Shown here: positions 58,657 to 64,000 of the stretch, piece after piece
Numbering within the stretch: position 1 is the first letter of the stretch
Layout: every line of letters begins with the position of its first letter
From: Dyella_B humi
Lineage (GTDB): Bacteria > Pseudomonadota > Gammaproteobacteria > Xanthomonadales > Rhodanobacteraceae
NCBI RefSeq assembly: GCF_044904605.1
Contig: NZ_JADIKI010000021.1
Span: forward strand, 620,001-684,000
Direction of reading: 5' to 3'
Length of the DNA: 64,000 nt
Program-made: the position numbers and the translations under genes
Notes under the pieces: model-generated
What the model was told of the DNA's origin: nothing
Seen by the model: only the letters and a program-made list of their open reading frames with translations
Databases searched by the model: none

Positions 58657-59022
58657 ATGGCACGCATTCTGATCGTCGACGATTCTCCGTCGCAGCTTCT
58701 CGGTATCAAACGCATCGTCGAGAAGCTCGGCCATGAAACGCTGACCGCCGAAGACGGTGCCGCAGGCGTCGCCGTGGCAAAGCAAGAAAAGCCAGCGCTG
58801 ATCCTGATGGACGTGGTGATGCCCAACCTCAATGGCTTCCAGGCCACGCGCACCATCAGCAAGGATCCGGAAACCGCACATATTCCGATCGTGCTGGTCA
58901 CCACCAAGGACCAGGAAACCGACAAGGTGTGGGGCATGCGCCAGGGCGCGAAAGCCTATGTCACCAAGCCGATCAAGGAAGAAGAACTGATCGCGGTGTT
59001 GAAGGAACTGCTGCCCGCCTGA
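58657..59022 (+). CDS. pilH: Response regulator, PilH-like
   Basis: 121 residues, a lone receiver domain: Asp8/Asp9, phosphorylation site Asp52 (ILMDVVMPNLNGFQATR), Thr82 region (VLVTTKDQETDKVWG) and Lys104 (YVTKPIKEEEL). The MARILIVDDSPSQ start and the TTKDQETDKVWGMRQGA stretch are characteristic of PilH of the type IV pilus chemosensory system. No pilG, pilI, pilJ or chpA gene is adjacent, so it is a detached copy or the cluster has been split. Confidence 0.85.
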   Translation: MARILIVDDSPSQLLGIKRIVEKLGHETLTAEDGAAGVAVAKQEKPALILMDVVMPNLNGFQATRTISKDPETAHIPIVLVTTKDQETDKVWGMRQGAKAYVTKPIKEEELIAVLKELLPA

Positions 59023-59045
59023 TTGGCCTTCCAAACGAACGACAA

Positions 59046-59070
59046 AAACGGCGCCGCGAAGGCGCCGTTT
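59046..59070. terminator. Bidirectional terminator between pilH and cbpA
   Basis: Perfect 10-bp stem AAACGGCGCC/GGCGCCGTTT with a 5-nt loop, A-run before and T-run within the right arm. Confidence 0.8.
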
Positions 59071-59094
59071 GCGTTTCTACCGCCGTAAGCGTTT

Positions 59095-59991
59095 TCAGTG
59101 ACGCGGATCGTAATGTGCGAATTGCGCGTGCAACGCCTCGTACGCCTGGCGTTGTGCATCGCTTTCCGCCAGCGGCACCCTGATCGACACCTCCACCAGC
59201 TGATCACCCGGCGTCTGTCCCGGCAGCCCACGTCCTTTCAGGCGCAGCTTGCGGCCCGACTGCGTGCCGGCGGGAATGCGCAAATCCACCGTGCCAGCCA
59301 GCGTCGGCACCGGCACGGTCGCGCCCAGCGCCGCCTCCCAAGGACTGACGGGCAAAACGTGCAGCACGTTGCGACCATCCAGCTTGAAGCGCGCATCATC
59401 CTGGATGCCCACCTCCAGTAGCAGGTCGCCGCTCGGACCGCCGCCCGCACCGGAATGACCCTGACCGCTGAGGCGGATCACCTGGCCCGGCTGGATGCCT
59501 GCCGGAATCTTCACCTCCAGCACGCGTCCCTGGCCACTGCCGTCGTCCAGGTTCAGGCGCGTGCGGCCGCCGTTGAAGGCCGTCTGCAAATCGATCTGCA
59601 CCTGGGCGTGGACGTCACGGCCACGACGACCGCGCGGCGCATGACGGCCGCCTGCGGCGCGGCCGAACAGACTTTCGAAGAAATCGCTGAATTCGCCCTC
59701 GCCAGCGTCGCCGAAATCGAATCCCTGGCCCTGACCCCAGTTCGGCGGCGGGCGAAATTGCTCGCCCGGACGGTAGCCGCCCGCTCGCAACTGATCGTAG
59801 GCGCGGCGCTTTTCAGCATCACGTAGCACTTCGTTGGCTTCGTTGACCGCCTTGAATTTCTCTTCCGCGCCAGCTTCCTTGTTCTTGTCCGGATGGTATT
59901 TGCGCGCAAGCTTGCGATAGGCCGCCTTGATATCGGTCTCGCTGGCATCGGGCTTCACGCCCAGAACGTCATAGTAGTCTTTGAATTCCAC
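59095..59991 (-). CDS. cbpA: DnaJ-family co-chaperone CbpA
   Basis: 298 residues. J domain 1-70 with the HPD motif (RKYHPDKNKEAG), a Gly/Phe-rich region (about 75-125), then two C-terminal beta domains (LEVKIPAGIQPGQVIRLSG, VDLRIPAGTQSGRKLRLKG). No zinc-finger, as in CbpA. It stimulates DnaK ATPase and binds curved DNA in E. coli. Next to the Hsp20 gene on the same strand. Confidence 0.93.
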   Translation of the reverse strand: MEFKDYYDVLGVKPDASETDIKAAYRKLARKYHPDKNKEAGAEEKFKAVNEANEVLRDAEKRRAYDQLRAGGYRPGEQFRPPPNWGQGQGFDFGDAGEGEFSDFFESLFGRAAGGRHAPRGRRGRDVHAQVQIDLQTAFNGGRTRLNLDDGSGQGRVLEVKIPAGIQPGQVIRLSGQGHSGAGGGPSGDLLLEVGIQDDARFKLDGRNVLHVLPVSPWEAALGATVPVPTLAGTVDLRIPAGTQSGRKLRLKGRGLPGQTPGDQLVEVSIRVPLAESDAQRQAYEALHAQFAHYDPRH

Positions 59992-60097
59992 CGCTATTCC
60001 TCAATCAATCCAGCACGCCATCGCGAATCCAACACGAGCGGCCCGCCGCGGATCATTGTCCGCGGCGAGCCGTCTACGCAACATCGAGTGATAGCGC

Positions 60098-60550
60098 TTA
60101 CTGTGCCGTGTTGATGGTAATGCGGCGCGGCGCCTTTTCTGCTTTCTTCGGAATCACGATTTCCAGCACACCATGCTTGCCGGTGGCGGTGATGCTGTCG
60201 GCATCGGCGCTATCGGGCAGCGCAAAGCGGCGATGGAACCCGCCGTGTGCACGCTCCACACGCGTGAAGCGGCCGTTCTGTTCGGTCTTCTCGACCGTGC
60301 GCTCACCCTTGATGGTGAGAACGCCCTTTTCCATGCTCACTTCGATGCTGGCCGGATCTACGCCGGGAATGTCGGCATAGATCACGAAGCGCTGACCTTC
60401 TTCCTTGATGTCCACGCGCGGCGCCCATTGGTTGGTTATCGCATTGGAACCGTCGCCTTCTTCGTTCTGAAAGAAACGTTCGAACATCTGGCGGACATCG
60501 CCCGGAAGCGCGCTGGTGGCGCTCCAGAGGGTATTTCGACTGGCATGCAT
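60098..60550 (-). CDS. Small heat-shock protein, Hsp20 family
   Basis: 150 residues from the ATG at 60550, with GAGGA upstream. Alpha-crystallin domain (about 45-140): WAPRVDIKEEGQRFVIYADIPGVD, VLTIKGERT, and GVLEIVIPKKA with the C-terminal I-x-I motif (RITINTAQ region). Holdase that binds unfolding proteins. Upstream of cbpA by 106 nt, forming a heat-stress pair. Confidence 0.93.
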   Translation of the reverse strand: MHASRNTLWSATSALPGDVRQMFERFFQNEEGDGSNAITNQWAPRVDIKEEGQRFVIYADIPGVDPASIEVSMEKGVLTIKGERTVEKTEQNGRFTRVERAHGGFHRRFALPDSADADSITATGKHGVLEIVIPKKAEKAPRRITINTAQ

Positions 60551-60689
60551 GACTGTTTTCCTCAAATGAATTGCGGCGTAGTCCCCGCTTGACAGCCACA
60601 TAAGTGCCCGCGCGAAAAGTTTCAAGGCGACAATGCGGTAGGCCCAGCGATACCATGCCTGAAGTTGCCATGGCTTCAGCGAAGACCGC

Positions 60690-61178
60690 ATGACCATCCA
60701 GATTGAACAAACCCTGCCGGACTTGGACATTGCCGTAATCGACGGCGAAGCCGACATCCAGCGCACCACCACCGCGCCCCTTTTCACCGGCCGGAAGGTC
60801 GTGCTGTTCGGCGTACCAGGTGCCTTCACGCCCACCTGCTCGGAACGCCATCTGCCTGGCTACGTCAGGCATTTCGATGTGTTCAAGGGGCACGGCGTTG
60901 AGGTGTACTGCCTGGCCGTCAACGACGCCTACGTGATGAAGGCCTGGGCGCTATCGCAGCACGTACCCGCCGGGCTCAAGCTGTTAGCTGATGGAAATGG
61001 TGCCTTCACCAAGTCGCTGGGCTTGGAGATGGACGGCAGTGCATACGGTATGGGCACGCGCTCGCGTCGTTTCGCGCTGTATGCGGAAAACGGCATCGTG
61101 AAAAGCCTGCATATCGAAAGCCCCGGCGAGCTGCGCGTGACGACGGCCGAAGCGATGCTGGATTCGATCCATCGATAA
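60690..61178 (+). CDS. Peroxiredoxin (Prx5-like)
   Basis: 162 residues. Peroxidatic Cys50 in the active-site motif VPGAFTPTCSERHLPGY; a second Cys74 (EVYCLAVND) may act as resolving residue. Reduces peroxides with glutathione or a glutaredoxin as reductant in related enzymes. Start ATG at 60690. Divergent from the Hsp20 gene across 139 nt. Confidence 0.93.
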   Translation: MTIQIEQTLPDLDIAVIDGEADIQRTTTAPLFTGRKVVLFGVPGAFTPTCSERHLPGYVRHFDVFKGHGVEVYCLAVNDAYVMKAWALSQHVPAGLKLLADGNGAFTKSLGLEMDGSAYGMGTRSRRFALYAENGIVKSLHIESPGELRVTTAEAMLDSIHR

Positions 61179-61335
61179 TTCCTACAAAACGGCGAGATTT
61201 GGATCACACCCAGATCAAGAAATCTCCTACAGATTAGACCCAAGGGCGTCATAGTCGGTCCGGCGACTCGGCCACGCCCAGCCGGTTTGCGCAGGGAGGC
61301 GTCGACACGTCTGCCGGGCGTGCAGGAGATTCATC

Positions 61336-61623
61336 ATGAAACATCGCAACCTATGCGTGCTATTGCTCGTGGCAGGCGCTCTTTCGTCGACGGCACAGGC
61401 CACTACGTCCTCAGCAAGTGGTGTGATCAGCTTCCATGGCTCCGTCATGAGGTCCACATCCATACCCGTCGCAGCCGAAGTCCCCTCGCAGGGCGATCCC
61501 GGAACAGCAACGACCGTTGAATCGCTGTCCCAGACACGCGCCAAGCTATCCAGCGACCTGCTGGACTATTTTGCGCAATACGCAAAAACCAACACCAAAG
61601 TCGTCAGTGTGGTCTATCAATGA
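61336..61623 (+). CDS. Small exported protein, unknown (pilin-strand-like N-terminus)
   Basis: 95 residues, not recognised. Signal peptide about 1-22 (LCVLLLVAGALSSTAQA). Mature start SSASGVISFHGSVMRST resembles the first beta strand of chaperone-usher pilins, but the protein is too short for a pilin and has no Cys pair in the mature part. AGGAG stands 8 nt before the ATG. TCCTACA occurs twice upstream (around 61180 and 61214). Its terminator is shared with gyrA. Confidence 0.7.
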   Translation: MKHRNLCVLLLVAGALSSTAQATTSSASGVISFHGSVMRSTSIPVAAEVPSQGDPGTATTVESLSQTRAKLSSDLLDYFAQYAKTNTKVVSVVYQ

Positions 61624-61664
61624 CGTCGTGCATGTGATGATCGCTGAGTACAACTGGCGACGAA

Positions 61665-61699
61665 ACGAAAAAGCCCCGGACTAACCGGGGCTTTTTCGT
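61665..61699. terminator. Bidirectional terminator between the exported-protein gene and gyrA
   Basis: Perfect 15-bp stem ACGAAAAAGCCCCGG/CCGGGGCTTTTTCGT (61665-61679 with 61685-61699), with A- and T-runs on both sides. Confidence 0.9.
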
Positions 61700-61709
61700 C
61701 ATGCCGAAC

Positions 61710-64000
61710 TTATTCGTTCGGCTGTGGATCGGCTGGTGCGTCCGGCGCATCCGGTGCGGGCGAGACGCCTTCACCGGCTTCGACGTCGTCGCCATTGCTT
61801 TCATCCGCATCCAGGCGAACCACGCTGACCAGCGATTCCTCGGCGGGCAGTCGGATAAGCGTGACGCCCTGCGTATTGCGGCCAAGCTGCGACACTTCCA
61901 TCGCGCGCGTGCGCACCAGCGTGCCCTGATTGGAAATCAGCATCAGCTCGTGCACGGTGGTCACTTGCGCGGCCGATACCAGCGCACCATTACGTTCGGA
62001 GCATTGAATGCCGATCACGCCCTGCGTACCGCGGCCCTTCTTCGGGAACTCGTCGAGCTGGGTACGTTTGCCGTAGCCGCGTTCGGTGGCGGTGAGGATG
62101 TCGCCCTCTTGCGCCACGATCAACGATACGACCTTGGCATTGTCGGTGAGCTTCATGCCGCGTACGCCGGTGGCAGTACGGCCCATCGGGCGCACTTCGC
62201 TTTCGTCGAAGCGCACGACCTTGCCGTTCGAGGCGAACAACAGCACGTCGCTGTTGCCGTCGGTGAGCATGACGCCGATCAGCGCATCACCCTCGTCCAG
62301 ATTGATGGCGATCTTGCCTTTCTGCAGCTGATATTCGAACTCGGTGAGCGGGGTTTTCTTCACCGTGCCCTGCGCGGTAGCGAAGAACACGTAGCGATCT
62401 GCGCTGTACTCATGCACTGGCACCACCGCCTGCACTTTCTCGCCTTCGCCCAGCGGCAGCAGGTTCACCATCGGCTTGCCGCGCGCGTTCGGGCCCGCAT
62501 CCGGCATCTGGTACACCTTGAGCCAGTAAACGCGGCCGGTGCTGGTAAAGGTGAGCAGCGTGTCGTGCGTGTTCACCACCCACAGTTGTTCGACGAAATC
62601 TTCTTCTTTCAGCGCAGACGCGGAACGGCCCTTGCCGCCGCGGCGTTGTGCGCGATAGGTATTGGCCGGCTGGCGCTTCACGTAGCCGGCGTGCGACACC
62701 GTGACTACCACGTCTTCCGGCGCGATCAGATCGAGCACATTGAGATCTTCCTGCGAAGGCTGGATCTCGGTGCGGCGCGCGTCGCCGAACTCCGCCTTGA
62801 TGACCTCGAGTTCGTCGCGAATCACCGACAGCAGGCGTGCGGGATCTTCCAGGATCTCGATGAGACCGCGAATGGTTTCCAGAATCTCGCGGTACTCGTC
62901 GGAAAGCTTTTCCTGCTCCAGGCCGGTAAGGCGATGCAGGCGCATGGCGAGGATTTCCTGCGCCTGCGTATCGGACAGCTGATAGCCATCCCCCTTCAGG
63001 CCATCGCGCGGGTCCATGTCTTCCGGACGCGAGGACTCCGCACCCGCAGCGGCCAGCATGGTCGCGACCATGCCCGGCTGCCACTTGCGTGCCACCATGC
63101 GTTCGCGCGCTTCCTGCGGCGAGGCGGAGGTGCGAATCAGCTCGATCATCTCGTCGATGTTGGCGAGCGCGACGGTGAGACCTTCCAAGATGTGCGCGCG
63201 GGCACGAGCCTTGCGCAGTTCGAAAATCGTGCGGCGGGTAACGACCTCGCGGCGATGGCGAATGAACGCCTCGAGAATTTCCTTGAGGTTGAGCGTGCGC
63301 GGCTGCCCATCGACCAACGCCACCATGTTGATGCCGAAGGTGACCTGCAGCTGCGTCTGCTGGAACAGGTTGTTGAGCACCACGTCGGCCATCGAATCGC
63401 GACGGATCTCGATGACGACGCGCATGCCGTCCTTGTCGGATTCGTCGCGCAGTTCGGAGATGCCTTCGAGGCGTTTTTCCTTCACCAGCTCGGCGATCTT
63501 TTCGATCAGACGCGCCTTGTTTACCTGGTACGGCAGCTCGTGGACGATGATCGTTTCGCGGCCGTTGGATTCGGTTTCGATCTCGGTGCGCGCACGAACG
63601 AGGATGCGGCCGCGGCCAGTGCGATAGGCCTCGATGATGCCCGCCGCACCATTGATGATGCCGGCAGTGGGAAAATCCGGACCCGGCATGTGATGCATCA
63701 GTTCGTCGACGCTGAGCTCGGGGTTGTCGATCAACGCGATCGTCGCGGAAATCACCTCGGTCAGGTTATGCGGCGGCACATTGGTGGCCATGCCCACCGC
63801 GATGCCGGCCGAACCGTTCACCAACAGGTTCGGCACGCGCGTGGGAAGCACTAGCGGCTCGTGCTCGCTTTCGTCGTAGTTGGGGCCGAAGTCGACGGTT
63901 TCCTTGTCGATGTCGGCTAGCAGTTCATGCGTGAGGCGCGCCATGCGCACTTCGGTGTAACGCATGGCCGCCGCGTTGTCACCGTCGACCGAACCGAAGT
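61710..64000 (-). CDS. gyrA: DNA gyrase subunit A, 5' end outside the window
   Basis: Partial gene; the frame runs past base 64000 (read from the edge: FGSVDGDNAAAMRYTEVRM). About 762 C-terminal residues are visible. They include the breakage-reunion core after the catalytic Tyr region, the coiled coil and the beta-pinwheel C-terminal domain with the GyrA box QRRGGKGRS. The tail is acidic and Pro-rich (VEAGEGVSPAPDAPDAP). Introduces negative supercoils with GyrB. The quinolone-resistance region lies outside the window. Confidence 0.97.
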   Translation of the reverse strand, partial: FGSVDGDNAAAMRYTEVRMARLTHELLADIDKETVDFGPNYDESEHEPLVLPTRVPNLLVNGSAGIAVGMATNVPPHNLTEVISATIALIDNPELSVDELMHHMPGPDFPTAGIINGAAGIIEAYRTGRGRILVRARTEIETESNGRETIIVHELPYQVNKARLIEKIAELVKEKRLEGISELRDESDKDGMRVVIEIRRDSMADVVLNNLFQQTQLQVTFGINMVALVDGQPRTLNLKEILEAFIRHRREVVTRRTIFELRKARARAHILEGLTVALANIDEMIELIRTSASPQEARERMVARKWQPGMVATMLAAAGAESSRPEDMDPRDGLKGDGYQLSDTQAQEILAMRLHRLTGLEQEKLSDEYREILETIRGLIEILEDPARLLSVIRDELEVIKAEFGDARRTEIQPSQEDLNVLDLIAPEDVVVTVSHAGYVKRQPANTYRAQRRGGKGRSASALKEEDFVEQLWVVNTHDTLLTFTSTGRVYWLKVYQMPDAGPNARGKPMVNLLPLGEGEKVQAVVPVHEYSADRYVFFATAQGTVKKTPLTEFEYQLQKGKIAINLDEGDALIGVMLTDGNSDVLLFASNGKVVRFDESEVRPMGRTATGVRGMKLTDNAKVVSLIVAQEGDILTATERGYGKRTQLDEFPKKGRGTQGVIGIQCSERNGALVSAAQVTTVHELMLISNQGTLVRTRAMEVSQLGRNTQGVTLIRLPAEESLVSVVRLDADESNGDDVEAGEGVSPAPDAPDAPADPQPNE

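Noticed and set aside
61701..63854. A 717-codon open frame antisense to gyrA
   Set aside because: Pure mirror of gyrA with no recognisable domain or ribosome-binding site.

Overview
The window looks like one contiguous piece of a gammaproteobacterial chromosome of the Xanthomonadales/Lysobacterales, most likely Rhodanobacteraceae (Dyella, Luteibacter, Rhodanobacter or Frateuria type). This is inferred from the high GC, the gene order and the protein sequences; no 16S gene is present, so the genus is not proven. Both ends cut genes: a FadB/FadJ-type beta-oxidation protein on the left and gyrA on the right. No CRISPR array, insertion sequence, integrase or prophage gene was found.

Layout. 1-6.4 kb: end of the beta-oxidation gene, a DUF2058 protein, slyX, UDP-glucose dehydrogenase, an FKBP isomerase and a CPA2 antiporter. 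6.5-6.8 kb: tRNA-Ala, -Glu and -Asp behind one promoter. 6.9-11.6 kb: a DUF1249 protein, divergent ppsR and ppsA, and signal peptidase I. 11.7-17.9 kb: tRNA-Ser with an odd inverted copy of its own 3' end, a PP2C phosphatase, dnaQ-rnhA-methyltransferase facing gloB-mltD, then fabI. 17.9-27.2 kb: the protein quality-control block tig-clpP-clpX-lon-hup-ppiD on the minus strand, with tRNA-Asp, -Val and -Leu.

27.2-31.0 kb is the accessory highlight: a compact class II lanthipeptide locus. It has a 67-residue precursor gene (lanA-like) with a Cys-rich core, then a perfect 15-bp stem-loop, then a complete LanM-type synthetase. It sits between tRNA-Leu and a five-gene tRNA array (Lys, His, Arg, Pro, Arg). 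No transporter, protease, regulator or immunity gene lies next to it.

31.8-40.8 kb: an omega-amidase and transaminase pair, a LysR regulator divergent from an azoreductase, and yciI-bolA-smc-zipA. 41-43.6 kb: a YtrA-type GntR/ABC operon headed by a small exported protein, with a near-perfect operator on its -10. 43.6-44.8 kb: two paralogous lipoproteins. 44.9-51 kb: fumC, purB, a TSUP permease, an exported unknown protein, and a ribosomal-oxygenase-like cupin coupled to an unknown gene. 51.2-56.9 kb: sucA-sucB-lpdA. 57-61.7 kb: a LOG protein, a YhdH/AcuI reductase, a PilH-like response regulator, a CbpA co-chaperone, Hsp20, a peroxiredoxin and a small exported protein. 61.7 kb to the end: gyrA.

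Most of the window is conserved housekeeping DNA. The strongest candidate for an undescribed system is the lanA-lanM pair. Weaker leads are the YtrA operon with its exported leader-gene product, the tandem lipoproteins and the tRNA-Ser inverted duplication.
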